NCBI GenBank assembly: GCA_963725185.1 | Contig: CAVRXO010000003.1 | Coordinates: forward strand, 682,001 to 746,000 | DNA: 64,000 nt | Direction: 5' to 3' | Source of the DNA: VAZQ01 sp963725185 | GTDB lineage: Bacteria > Pseudomonadota > Alphaproteobacteria > Rhizobiales > Xanthobacteraceae | Shown here: in pieces, positions 1 to 9,440 of the stretch | Layout of the letters: every line of letters starts with the position of its first letter | Position numbering within the stretch: position 1 is the stretch's first letter | Made by a program: the position numbers and the translations under genes | Notes under the pieces: generated by a model | The model's input: the letters and a program-made list of their open reading frames with translations, nothing else | Databases searched by the model: none | What the model was told of the DNA's origin: nothing

Positions 1-1131
<1,131 letters not shown>

Positions 1132-1363
1132 CTTCGGTTCCTCAGGGCCTCCGATCGGCAGCCGCCGCGCCCCCGGGGTCGCAGATAGTCTGCGCCTTTG
1201 CGGGAACAAGGTCTACGCGACCTGCTCCAGCCTGGCCGCCTGCCCTGCGGGTCTTCATTTGGCGGCAACCCGTTGCGTCCGCACGCCGGAATGCGCCGCA
1301 CGCGTCGGAGCGCCGCGTCAGGCCGAGCCTGCCGAATTGTGGTGATGATCGCCGCTTGGTCCG

Positions 1364-1603
1364 TCAGCTTTTTGCGTTCTTCTCGAGAAATTTGACCGCA
1401 TCGCCGACCGTCAGGATGGTCTCGGCGGCGTCATCGGGAATCTCGCAGCCAAACTCTTCCTCGAAGGCCATGACGAGTTCGACGGTGTCGAGGCTGTCGG
1501 CGCCCAGGTCGTCGATAAAGCTTGCATTGTCGGTGACCTTGTCGGCTTCGACACCCAAATGCTCAACGACGATCTTTTTCACCCGCTCGCCAATGTCACT
1601 CAT
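1364..1603 (-). CDS. acpP: Acyl carrier protein
   Basis: 79-residue acidic carrier that holds growing acyl chains on phosphopantetheine. The attachment site is Ser37 in GADSLD. I chose the ATG at 1603 because a GAGGG ribosome-binding site lies just upstream and the product has the standard ACP length; an in-frame ATG further upstream would add an unrelated N terminus. It lies between fabG and fabF on the same strand. The sequence (MSDIGERVKKIVVEHLGV...) is a close match to alphaproteobacterial AcpP. Confidence 0.97.
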   Translation of the reverse strand: MSDIGERVKKIVVEHLGVEADKVTDNASFIDDLGADSLDTVELVMAFEEEFGCEIPDDAAETILTVGDAVKFLEKNAKS

Positions 1604-1816
1604 CGCTGCACCCTCGTATCCTTGCATTGGGCTCGGTCGGTCAGCGCCCGCGAGCCATTGTGAAATCGGCTTGTCGTGGTATTCCGCATTTGATCGCCAG
1701 GTCGCGAGCCGACTTGACTGATCGCTCTGCCCCATGGCCTCTGCCCGCCAAACCGAAGCTCGGTTACCACACTTCAAAAGCCTTGACCAGCATAGGGTGA
1801 TACCCGTCAAAAGACG

Positions 1817-2554
1817 TCAAATCATCGCCATGCCGCCGTTCACATGCAGCGTCTGGCCGGTGATGTAGGACGCCTCGTCGGAGGCGAGAAAGACGGTGGC
1901 CGCAGCCACGTCCGCGGCACTGCCGAGGCGGCCGGCGGGAACCCGCGCCAGGATGGCGTCGCGCTGCTTCTCGTTGAGCTTGTCGGTCATCGGCGTGGCG
2001 ATGAAACCGGGCGCGATGCAGTTCGCGGTGACGCTGCGCTTGGCATATTCGTGCGCCAGCGACTTGATCATGCCGATCATGCCGGCCTTGGCGGCGGCAT
2101 AATTCACTTGCCCGGGATTTCCGGTCACCGCCACCACCGAGGTAATGCCGATGACGCGGCCGAACCGTCGCCGCATCATTCCCTTGATGGCGGCCCGGGC
2201 AAGGCGGAAGCTCGCCGTGAGATTGACCGCGATGACCTCGTCCCAGGCCTCGTCGCTCAATTGCACGAGCAGATTGTCCCGCGTGACGCCCGCATTGGCG
2301 ACCAGGATGTCGAGCCGCCCCATCCGTTCCTCGGCCTCGGGAACCAGCGCCTCGATCTGCGCCTTGTCGGCGAGATTGCAGGCCAGCACGTGGACCCGCT
2401 CCTTGAGCTCGCCGGCGAGCTGATCGAGCGCCTCCCGCCGCGTGCCCGACAGCGCGACGACCGCGCCCTGTTGGTGCAAGGCCCGCGCGATCGGCCCGCC
2501 AAGGCCGCCGGTCGCGCCGGTGACGAGCGCCATCTTGCCGGTCAGATCGAACAT
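1817..2554 (-). CDS. fabG: 3-oxoacyl-ACP reductase
   Basis: NADPH-dependent reduction of 3-ketoacyl-ACP, 245 residues. Short-chain dehydrogenase features: glycine motif TGATGGLG at 12-19, NAG at 87-89, and catalytic Ser139, Tyr152 and Lys156 (NYAAAK). The C terminus ...ITGQTLHVNGGMAMI is typical of FabG. The ATG at 2554 is preceded by AGGAG. The frame stays open far upstream, but that part overlaps fabD in another frame and is not FabG-like. It lies 38 bp downstream of fabD and about 210 bp upstream of acpP. Confidence 0.97.
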   Translation of the reverse strand: MFDLTGKMALVTGATGGLGGPIARALHQQGAVVALSGTRREALDQLAGELKERVHVLACNLADKAQIEALVPEAEERMGRLDILVANAGVTRDNLLVQLSDEAWDEVIAVNLTASFRLARAAIKGMMRRRFGRVIGITSVVAVTGNPGQVNYAAAKAGMIGMIKSLAHEYAKRSVTANCIAPGFIATPMTDKLNEKQRDAILARVPAGRLGSAADVAAATVFLASDEASYITGQTLHVNGGMAMI

Positions 2555-2592
2555 GGACGGTGCTCCTCGATGACGTTCTGGCGCAATTGCGC

Positions 2593-3567
2593 TCAATCGC
2601 GGACGGGGCGGGCGATGGCGGCTGCGCTGCGGGCCGCCTTGAAGGCTGAGACCTCTTCGGGCGTCCCGATCGTGACCCCGCTCGCCCCTTCGGCGATCCG
2701 CTTGACCAGCCCCGAGAGGACCTTGCCGGCGCCGACTTCGTAGAAGGAGGTGACCCCAGCAGCCGCCATGAATGCGACGGACTCCCGCCAGCGCACCGTT
2801 CCGGTCACCTGCTCGACCAGACCGCGCGCGATCTCCTGCGGATCGCTGGTCGGCCTGGCCCGAACATTGGCGACCAAGGGGACGGTCGGGGGTTTGATCT
2901 GGACCTTGGCCAGTGCCTCCCGCATCGCGTCCGCCGCGGGCCGCATGAGGGCCGAGTGGAACGCCCCCGATACCGGCAGCATCATGGCGCGGCGCACGCC
3001 CTTGTCCTTGGCGATCGCGACCGCCCGCTCGACCCCGGCCTTGTCGCCCGAGATCACCACTTGCCCGCCGCCGTTGTCGTTGGCGGCTTGGCAAACCTGC
3101 CCCTGCGCGGCTTCCGCCGCGATCGCGGCAGCCTGCTCGAAATCGACGCCGATCAGCGCCGCCATGGCGCCGGCGCCGGCCGGCACCGCGAGGGCCATGG
3201 CGCGGCCGCGTATGCGCACCAATCGGGCCGCATCGGCCACCGAGATCGAGCCCGCGGCCGCCAGCGCCGCGTATTCGCCGACCGAATGGCCGGCCACGAA
3301 TTGTGCTTCACGGGCGACATCGACTCCGGCTTCCGATTCGAGCACCCGCATGGCCGCCAGCGAGACCGCCACCAGCGCCGGCTGCGCGTTCTCGGTCAGC
3401 ATCAACCGGTCGGCAGGCCCTTCCCACATGACCTTGGTGAGATCATAGCTAAGCGCGGCATCGATCTCCGCGAATACCTGCCGGGCCGGCAGATAGGCCT
3501 CCGCCAGCGCTTTGCCCATGCCGACCGACTGGCTGCCTTGCCCAGGAAACACGAAAGCGACCGACAT
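2593..3567 (-). CDS. fabD: Malonyl-CoA:ACP transacylase
   Basis: Transfers malonyl from CoA to ACP, 324 residues. The N terminus MSVAFVFPGQGSQSVGMG is diagnostic. The nucleophile is Ser95 in GHSVGEYAAL and the partner is His204 in SGAFHSALM. The start at 3567 follows an AGGGG ribosome-binding site; the open frame extends upstream to 4182 but that stretch has no homology character. It is first gene of the leftward fab cluster and is divergent from the small ORF at 3881. Confidence 0.97.
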   Translation of the reverse strand: MSVAFVFPGQGSQSVGMGKALAEAYLPARQVFAEIDAALSYDLTKVMWEGPADRLMLTENAQPALVAVSLAAMRVLESEAGVDVAREAQFVAGHSVGEYAALAAAGSISVADAARLVRIRGRAMALAVPAGAGAMAALIGVDFEQAAAIAAEAAQGQVCQAANDNGGGQVVISGDKAGVERAVAIAKDKGVRRAMMLPVSGAFHSALMRPAADAMREALAKVQIKPPTVPLVANVRARPTSDPQEIARGLVEQVTGTVRWRESVAFMAAAGVTSFYEVGAGKVLSGLVKRIAEGASGVTIGTPEEVSAFKAARSAAAIARPVRD

Positions 3568-3880
3568 CCCGACCCCTGCCCTGCCCACTTCAGCCGTTAC
3601 ATGGCTTTCGAGAAAGCCGCAGCCGCGTCTCCGCGGCCGGCCGGCCGCATTTCGGCCCGCACCGGGGCAGCGCGTACCGCAGTGACCGCCAGCCGGCAAC
3701 CGGTTTCGTAACCAATCGGAAACCTTGGTTCCTAACCCGCCGACAACCCGGATGGGCCTACTCTCCCCCACAGCTTCGCTTCGGCCCCGCCACCCGGGCC
3801 AGACCGTCAGCAGACGGAGCACGGAAGAGCAGTAATCCCCGATTGCGGGGCTGCGGACCCGGCCAGCGCGACATTCGAAC
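3568..3880. other. Divergent intergenic region, fabD / small ORF
   Basis: About 310 bp that should hold the promoter of the fab cluster (leftward) and of the small ORF (rightward). I see no RNA gene, repeat or convincing promoter box in it. Confidence 0.4.
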
Positions 3881-4117
3881 ATGCATGATTCACCCTTGAT
3901 CACCGACTCCGATCTCGCGCGGGCACGCGAAGACCCGGATTTCCGCCAGCAGCTGGTGACAGAGAGCCTGGAGCGCCTGCTCGGCGAGCTCAGCAAGCTC
4001 CAGCGCACCGCCCACGGCGTCGCGCAGGCCGACCAGGTGCGGGAAGGCGCCGAGCTTGCCGTCAAGCTTGCCGACCTTCTGCGCCGGATTGCGCCGGGCG
4101 CCCCACGGGCGGCCTGA
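3881..4117 (+). CDS. Small conserved hypothetical protein
   Basis: 78-residue, charged and probably helical cytoplasmic protein (MHDSPLITDSDLARAREDPDFRQQLV...; many Glu, Arg and Leu). No signal peptide or membrane segment. I recall a similar short ORF between the fab and rpsF loci in Bradyrhizobium relatives, but assign no function. The ATG at 3881 is the only sensible start. It lies upstream of the presumed rpsF promoter. Confidence 0.65.
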   Translation: MHDSPLITDSDLARAREDPDFRQQLVTESLERLLGELSKLQRTAHGVAQADQVREGAELAVKLADLLRRIAPGAPRAA

Positions 4118-4138
4118 TCCTCAGGACCTCGGCTGAGC

Positions 4139-4166
4139 TTGCCTTTTCGTCGAAACCTCCTATAAG
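4139..4166 (+). promoter_or_regulatory. Candidate sigma-70-type promoter for the rpsF operon
   Basis: TTGCCT (4139-4144), a 16-bp spacer and TATAAG (4161-4166), about 245 bp upstream of rpsF. This would give a long leader. Two short inverted repeats in the leader (GGACC/GGTCC near 4260-4275 and CTTT/AAAG near 4313-4325) could be part of ribosomal-protein autoregulation, but I cannot show the S6:S18 motif. Confidence 0.4.
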
Positions 4167-4410
4167 GCCACCCTCTGCTCAATTCCGGCCGGGAGCTGAA
4201 CGGACGGTCGCGCGCGGAATCCTTGGGGTGCTTCGATCTTCAAGGGCGCGTTGCGCGGCAGGACCTTATGGTCCGGCGTCCCCTGTTCCCGCCTTCTTAA
4301 GCTTTCGAGCCTTTCCCGAAAGGGCTTGAAGGGCTGCGCGCCGGGATGAGCATCATAAGCGCCAAAAGCGCGTTCACGCGCGTCTTTGACGGACCAGGAA
4401 AGGATGCCAC

Positions 4411-4890
4411 ATGCCGCTTTACGAGCACGTATTTCTTGCGCGCCAGGACGTCAGCGCGCAACAGGTGGAGGAATTGACCTCCCAGCTGACCGGGGTCATC
4501 GAGCAATTGGGCGGCAAGGTCACCAAGCTCGAGCAATGGGGCGTGAAGTCGCTCTCGTATCGGATACGCAAGAACCGCAAGGCGCACTTCACCTTCCTGA
4601 ATGTCGACGCGCCGCCGGCCGCGCTGAGCGAGATCGAGCGCCAGGAGCGACTCAACGAGGACGTGCTGCGCTACCTGACCATCCGGGTCGAGGAGCATGA
4701 GGAAGGCCCCTCCGCGATGATGCGCAAGTCCGACCGCGATCGCGACGACCGCGGCGGCTTTCGCGACCGGGATCGCGGTGATCGAGATCGCGGCGACCGA
4801 GATCGCGGTGATCGCCGGCCGCGCGACCGCGACAGCCGCCCCCCGCGCGATGAGCCCGTTGCCGAAGCGGCTGCGGATACCGAGGAGTAA
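4411..4890 (+). CDS. rpsF: 30S ribosomal protein S6
   Basis: Small-subunit protein that pairs with S18, 159 residues. Residues 1-95 are the conserved S6 fold (MPLYEHVFLARQDVS... WGVKSLSYRIRKNRKAHF). The tail after about residue 100 is low complexity and highly charged, with RDRGD-type repeats, ending in EPVAEAAADTEE. Such tails occur in alphaproteobacterial S6. The start follows an AGGAAAGG ribosome-binding site. It is first of rpsF-rpsR-DUF2232-rplI; rpsR begins 5 bp after its stop. Confidence 0.97.
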   Translation: MPLYEHVFLARQDVSAQQVEELTSQLTGVIEQLGGKVTKLEQWGVKSLSYRIRKNRKAHFTFLNVDAPPAALSEIERQERLNEDVLRYLTIRVEEHEEGPSAMMRKSDRDRDDRGGFRDRDRGDRDRGDRDRGDRRPRDRDSRPPRDEPVAEAAADTEE

Positions 4891-4895
4891 CGGAA

Positions 4896-5141
4896 ATGGC
4901 GTTTTCCCCGATGCAGACTCGTCGCCCGTTCTTCCGCCGGCGCAAGACCTGCCCGTTCTCCGGTGCCAATGCCCCGAAGATCGACTACAAGGACGTCAAG
5001 CTGTTGCAGCGCTACGTCTCCGAGCGCGGCAAGATCGTGCCGAGCCGCATCACCGCGGTTTCGGCCAAGAAGCAGCGCGAGCTCGCGCGCGCGATCAAGC
5101 GCGCACGTTTTCTCGGCCTGTTGACTTACGTGATCCGCTGA
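4896..5141 (+). CDS. rpsR: 30S ribosomal protein S18
   Basis: 81 residues, basic. The core RKTCPFSGANAPKIDYKDVKLL and ...RARFLGLLTYVIR are typical of S18. It follows rpsF by 5 bp, so the two are very likely co-transcribed and co-translated. Confidence 0.97.
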   Translation: MAFSPMQTRRPFFRRRKTCPFSGANAPKIDYKDVKLLQRYVSERGKIVPSRITAVSAKKQRELARAIKRARFLGLLTYVIR

Positions 5142-5256
5142 CCGCGGCAGGTCAGGCGGCGGGCTAGGCAGAGCTTCTGCCACGGTCACCGGTCGTCGGC
5201 GTGGTGGGCACGGACTTTGTTGGGACGGACAGTGATCCGTCTCTAACCGCTCCAGG

Positions 5257-6234
5257 ATGGCGGGACAGCTTGGGATGATGCAGATCGTTCTCATCGGGCT
5301 CGGTGCCGGGACAGCGGCCGCAATGCTGTTCGCGTCGGTGATGTCCGGCGCGCCCGTGGCCATGCTGCTCCTCTTGCTGGCACCGCTGCCGATCCTGATC
5401 GTCGCGCTCGGATGGAGCCATTGGGCGGGCCTTATCGCGGCCGCCACGGCGGCGGCGTGCCTGGCCGTGATCGGGGTGGATTTCCTCGCCGTATTCCTGT
5501 TCGCGGTCGGGCTTCCGGCCTGGTGGCTTGCTTATCTCGCCCTGCTGGCGCGGCCGGCACCGCCGCCGATTGGCCAGGAATGGTATCCGATCGGTCGCCT
5601 CGTACTGTGGGCGGCTTGCATGTACGCGGTCATCGTCGGCGCGACGCTGTTGAGCCTGGGCACCGATCTCGCAAGCCTGCAGAGCGCCTTGCACGCCGTG
5701 CTCGACGGCTCTCTGCGCGAGGCGATCGGCGATCAACTGGAAAATCCCGACGATGTTGCGCGGCTCGTCGACATGATGGCGATGTTCGTGCCGGCCGCCG
5801 CCGCGGTCTCCTTTACGCTCTCTGCTGTCGGCAACCTTTGGCTCGCCGGCCGGATCGTGAAGATCTCCGGCCGTCTGCCGCGGCCCTGGCCGCTCCTGGC
5901 CCAGATGCGGTTCCCGGCGCTCGCCCCGGCAATCCTCGCCGCCGCGGTTGCCGGCTCGTTCCTGCCGGACCTGATCGGTGTTTCGTCGAGCGCCTTGGCG
6001 GCGAGCCTGATGATCGCCCATGTGCTGCTCGGGCTCGCGGTCATCCACGCCTTGACGATAGGGCTGAGCGGACGCGGCTTCGTTCTCGCCTCCGTCTATG
6101 CGGCCATCGTGGTCTTCAGCTGGCCGATCCGTTGGCCGCTCCTGTTCATCGGCTTGCTCGGAATGAGCGATGCGCTGTTCGATCTGCGCGGACTGATCGC
6201 GCGCCGGCGCGGCCCGCCGGTGGCGCCGACCTGA
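5257..6234 (+). CDS. DUF2232 integral membrane protein
   Basis: 325-residue polytopic membrane protein with about eight hydrophobic segments (for example 7-25, 34-52 and 55-80). It matches the DUF2232 proteins found between rpsR and rplI in Hyphomicrobiales. Function is unknown. The start is either ATG 5257 or the paired ATGs at 5275/5278; none has a strong ribosome-binding site, so the longest is given. It ends 38 bp before rplI. Confidence 0.85.
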   Translation: MAGQLGMMQIVLIGLGAGTAAAMLFASVMSGAPVAMLLLLLAPLPILIVALGWSHWAGLIAAATAAACLAVIGVDFLAVFLFAVGLPAWWLAYLALLARPAPPPIGQEWYPIGRLVLWAACMYAVIVGATLLSLGTDLASLQSALHAVLDGSLREAIGDQLENPDDVARLVDMMAMFVPAAAAVSFTLSAVGNLWLAGRIVKISGRLPRPWPLLAQMRFPALAPAILAAAVAGSFLPDLIGVSSSALAASLMIAHVLLGLAVIHALTIGLSGRGFVLASVYAAIVVFSWPIRWPLLFIGLLGMSDALFDLRGLIARRRGPPVAPT

Positions 6235-6272
6235 ACTTCCAATTCCACCTGATGCATGAAGGAGACAGACAG

Positions 6273-6911
6273 ATGGACGTTATCCTGCTTGAACGGATCG
6301 CCAAGCTCGGCCAGATGGGCGACGTGGTGCGCGTGAAGGACGGTTTTGCACGCAACTACCTCCTGCCCAAGGGCAAGGCTTTGCGGGCCAGCGAAACCAA
6401 CCGCTCGCGCTTCGAGACCATGAAGGTCGACCTGGAGGCGCGCAACCTGCAGCAGCGCGGCGAGGCCGAGAAGATCGCCGAGCGGCTGAATGGGCAAAGC
6501 TTCATCGTGCTCAGGCAAGCGGCCGAGGGCGGCCAGCTTTACGGCTCGGTCTCGCCGCGCGATCTGGTCGGGCTGATCACCGAAAAGGGCTTTGCGATCG
6601 AACGCTCGCAGATCGTGCTCAACATGCCCATCAAGATGATCGGCATGTACCAGGTGCCGGTGTCGCTGCATCCCGAGGTCGAGGTCTCGGTCAGCCTCAC
6701 GGTCGCCCGCAGCGCCGATGAGGCCGAAAGGCTCAAGCGCGGTGAGGACATTACGGTCACGCGCGACGAGGCGGCCGAAGCCGCCGCGGAGGCGGCCGCG
6801 ACCGCGGAAACCTTCTTCGAGCCGGAGGCGATCGAGGCCATCCGTTCGCAGGAGACCGAGCCGGCGGAGCCGGCCGAAGCGGAGGCGGATGCCAAGCCGG
6901 CCCGCCAGTGA
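6273..6911 (+). CDS. rplI: 50S ribosomal protein L9
   Basis: 212 residues. The N-terminal 23S rRNA-binding domain begins MDVILLERIAKLGQMGDVV and contains GFARNYLLPKGKA. A long linker helix and the C-terminal domain follow. The last 45 residues are an Ala/Glu-rich tail beyond the usual length of about 150, common in this bacterial group. The ATG at 6273 follows AAGGAGA. Confidence 0.97.
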   Translation: MDVILLERIAKLGQMGDVVRVKDGFARNYLLPKGKALRASETNRSRFETMKVDLEARNLQQRGEAEKIAERLNGQSFIVLRQAAEGGQLYGSVSPRDLVGLITEKGFAIERSQIVLNMPIKMIGMYQVPVSLHPEVEVSVSLTVARSADEAERLKRGEDITVTRDEAAEAAAEAAATAETFFEPEAIEAIRSQETEPAEPAEAEADAKPARQ

Positions 6912-7016
6912 TGTGACCCTGACGCTCGTTGCGCGTTTGCATTCCGGTCCGGACAAGCGCGCAACGCCCGCGGCTCGGGCGGCAAACCGCAGGCCGCGAG
7001 CTCGCGCGCGGGAGGC

Positions 7017-7535
7017 TTATTCCTCGAAGTCCTCGAGCACGGGCCGGGGCGGCGCAGGCGGTGGCGCGGCCACCGGCTTGGCCTCGGCCGTGCCTTCTGC
7101 CCGGGCCGAGGCCGCACGGCCCTTGGCGATCGGGCGGACCGGCGGCGACGCCTTGGGTTCCGCGGTCTGCTGCGCGTGCCGCGGACCCGGGGCGGTGTCT
7201 GGGGCTGGGGCTGGGGCTGGAGCCGGGGCTTCTCTTGCGGTCGCGGCGGCCGCCGGGCGCTTGGGCTGCGGAGCCCCCACCCGCGAATCATTGCCGGCGG
7301 AAGCCAGATAGGCCGCCATGGTCGAGGCCATGTCGGGGCCCGTCGTATAGTGCTCGCGCAAGAAGCTTGCGCCCGCATTGCTCTTGAGCTCGCGCGCGCT
7401 GCGGTGGCAGTTGGCGCAGACTTCCGAGAATATCTGCGAAGCAGATTTGCCGGCATCAAGATTCTGGCCGGAGGCCGGCGCCAGTGGCGCCAGGGCCAAT
7501 ATCGCCACCATCCAAATTCGCCGAACCCCCGACAC
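7017..7535 (-). CDS. Exported c-type cytochrome with Pro/Ala-rich tail
   Basis: 172 residues from a GTG at 7535, chosen because GGGAG lies just upstream and the product then opens with a signal peptide (VSGVRRIWMVAILALAPLAPASG). One heme site, CANCH, follows near residue 45, with GPDMASTMAAYL downstream. The second half is low complexity (repeated PA and AP, then P/A/K-rich) and ends ...VLEDFEE. It is likely a periplasmic or membrane-anchored monoheme protein. It converges with rplI and diverges from cfa. Electron partner unknown. Confidence 0.75.
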   Translation of the reverse strand: MSGVRRIWMVAILALAPLAPASGQNLDAGKSASQIFSEVCANCHRSARELKSNAGASFLREHYTTGPDMASTMAAYLASAGNDSRVGAPQPKRPAAAATAREAPAPAPAPAPDTAPGPRHAQQTAEPKASPPVRPIAKGRAASARAEGTAEAKPVAAPPPAPPRPVLEDFEE

Positions 7536-7845
7536 GATGATCTCCCGTTCCCCCGACCACCCGGGATGCGCCGGTGCCAAGCCGCCGGCAGGGCTCTGGT
7601 CCGATTGCCTGCCCAGGACCCGGGCCAAGCGGTGGGTCGTCCAAGCCTGCCCTTGCGGCACTGTGCCCTTCATTTTGTACATCGGCAACCAACTCGCCTG
7701 TCGCGCATTCTAAAGTTGGACTATTATACAGAAAGAACACGGCTTTTGTCGGGTACCGAACAGACAAGGCCGTCGCATTGACGCCGGTGGACGCCAATTG
7801 TGTCGGGGGCGTGGCATCGCGGTTGGTGCTCGTTTGGAAGCGCAG
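7536..7845. other. Divergent intergenic region, cytochrome / cfa
   Basis: 310 bp holding both promoters. It contains an AT-richer patch near 7713-7735 (TTGGACTATTATACAG) that could supply a -10 box. No gene or repeat seen. Confidence 0.35.
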
Positions 7846-9096
7846 ATGAACCGGTTGGTTCGGCTGGCACTGAAAAAGTTTGTACGTGCGGGCAATCTTC
7901 GGATCACGACCGCACACGGAACGACTTACACCCTTGGCGACGGATCCGGCCCGCCGATCGCGCTCCGGTTCACCACCAGCGCGGCGGAACGCGGCGTCAT
8001 CATCGATCCCGAGCTCAAGCTCGGAGAATCCTATATGGACGGCACGCTGGTCGTCGAGCAGGGCTCGATCGCCGACGTGCTGGCAATCCTGCAAGGCCCG
8101 ACCGCCGAGCCGCCGCTGTGGGCCCGGCCGTACCAGATGCTGCGCTATCTCCGCCGCCGGCTGTGGCAACTCAACTGGCGGCGGCGCGCGCGACGCAATG
8201 TCGCGCATCACTATGATCTGGACGACCGCCTCTATTCGCTCTTTCTCGATGCCGACCGGCAATACAGCTGCGCCTATTTCGAGACGCCCGATCAATCGCT
8301 CGACGATGCCCAGCTCGCCAAGCGCCGTCACCTCGCCGCCAAGTTGCTGACCGCCTCGGGCCAGCGCGTGCTCGACATCGGCTGCGGCTGGGGCGGGCTT
8401 GCGCTCTATCTGGCGGAGACTTGCGGCAGCATCGTCACCGGCATCACCCTTTCGGAGCAACAGCACGCGGTGGCGCGCGGACGCGCGGTGGAGAAGAGAC
8501 TGGGTGGGGTCGCCGATTTCCGGCTGCAGGACTACCGCGAGGTTGCCGAAACCTTCGATCGCATCGTCTCGGTCGGCATGTTCGAGCATGTCGGCGTCGG
8601 CTTCTATGACGAGTTCTTCCGCAAATGCCGCGCAGCGCTCGCCGACAACGGCGTCATGCTGCTGCATTCGATCGGCCGGTCCGAAGGACCGAACGTCACC
8701 AATCCCTGGATCGCCAAATACATCTTCCCGGGCGGCTATATTCCGGCGCTTTCGGAGGTGCTGCCGGCGATCGAGCGCGCGGGACTCCTGGTCACCGACA
8801 TCGAGATCCTGCGCCTGCACTATGCCGAGACCCTCAAGGCGTGGCGCCAACGCTTCCTCGCCCATCGCGACGAGGTCGAGCGGATTTACGACCGTCGCTT
8901 TGTGCGGATGTGGGAGTTCTATCTTGCCGCGTCCGAGATGGCGTTTCGCGAGCAGGCTCTCATGGTCATTCAGATTCAGCTGACAAAACGGCAAGGCATC
9001 GTACCGATGACCCGCGACTACATCGCCCACGAAACCGCACGCCTGCGCGCCCTCGAAGGCGGGCGGCGCGCACCTCTGCGGCTCGCCGGCGAATGA
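7846..9096 (+). CDS. cfa: Cyclopropane-fatty-acyl-phospholipid synthase family methyltransferase
   Basis: 416 residues. SAM-dependent methylene transfer to unsaturated acyl chains of membrane phospholipids. The N-terminal lipid-binding part is followed by a Rossmann methyltransferase with motif I VLDIGCGWGG at 175-184. Other family marks are YSCAYFE near 140, GMFEHVG, and the C-terminal LHYAETLKAWRQRF. The start at 7846 (MNRLVRLALKKF) was preferred to an upstream ATG at 7798, which adds 16 unlike residues. Transcribed alone. Confidence 0.93.
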   Translation: MNRLVRLALKKFVRAGNLRITTAHGTTYTLGDGSGPPIALRFTTSAAERGVIIDPELKLGESYMDGTLVVEQGSIADVLAILQGPTAEPPLWARPYQMLRYLRRRLWQLNWRRRARRNVAHHYDLDDRLYSLFLDADRQYSCAYFETPDQSLDDAQLAKRRHLAAKLLTASGQRVLDIGCGWGGLALYLAETCGSIVTGITLSEQQHAVARGRAVEKRLGGVADFRLQDYREVAETFDRIVSVGMFEHVGVGFYDEFFRKCRAALADNGVMLLHSIGRSEGPNVTNPWIAKYIFPGGYIPALSEVLPAIERAGLLVTDIEILRLHYAETLKAWRQRFLAHRDEVERIYDRRFVRMWEFYLAASEMAFREQALMVIQIQLTKRQGIVPMTRDYIAHETARLRALEGGRRAPLRLAGE

Positions 9097-9440
9097 ACCC
9101 GCCTTTGCCGGCCGCAGCCCGGCGCGCATCGCCGCCACGTGCGGGCATCGGCTCTTCACAGTATTCGCGATCACGGCGGTCGTGGCGGCGTGCGCCCGCT
9201 CCTACCCGGCCTTGATCGTCAAGTCTTTTGTTCGTCAAGTCTCTTGAAATTGAGTCTTGTGTATGCGGTGGGTATCGGGGACATCGGCAACGAGCGTGTT
9301 TCCGAATCGTGCCGCGGTGCTAGATCGCTGTCCATCAGGTCGAATTGGAAAGCGCCCGCGCTTTTTGGTTTGACGCATCTTGTGCTTTTTGCGTTGTACG
9401 CCACGCTTTCGTCCGATTGCACCACCACCGCTGGGACATC
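9097..9440. other. Intergenic region upstream of dnaB
   Basis: 344 bp without a credible gene. It holds a near-perfect 14-bp direct repeat, CGTCAAGTCTTTTG at 9217-9230 and CGTCAAGTCTCTTG at 9233-9246. It presumably contains the dnaB promoter. Confidence 0.4.

Noticed and set aside
2593..4182. 529-codon frame as a long N-terminal extension of fabD
   Set aside because: Extra 200 codons have no FabD character, contain the intergenic region and overlap the small plus-strand ORF; the ATG at 3567 has a ribosome-binding site and a canonical N terminus.
5412..6272. Open frame in phase with rplI, covering the DUF2232 gene
   Set aside because: Low-complexity Arg-rich translation in the wrong frame of a clear membrane-protein gene; L9 starts at 6273.
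7456..9174. 572-codon minus-strand frame opposite cfa
   Set aside because: Antisense to cfa and out of frame with the cytochrome gene; composition typical of shadows.
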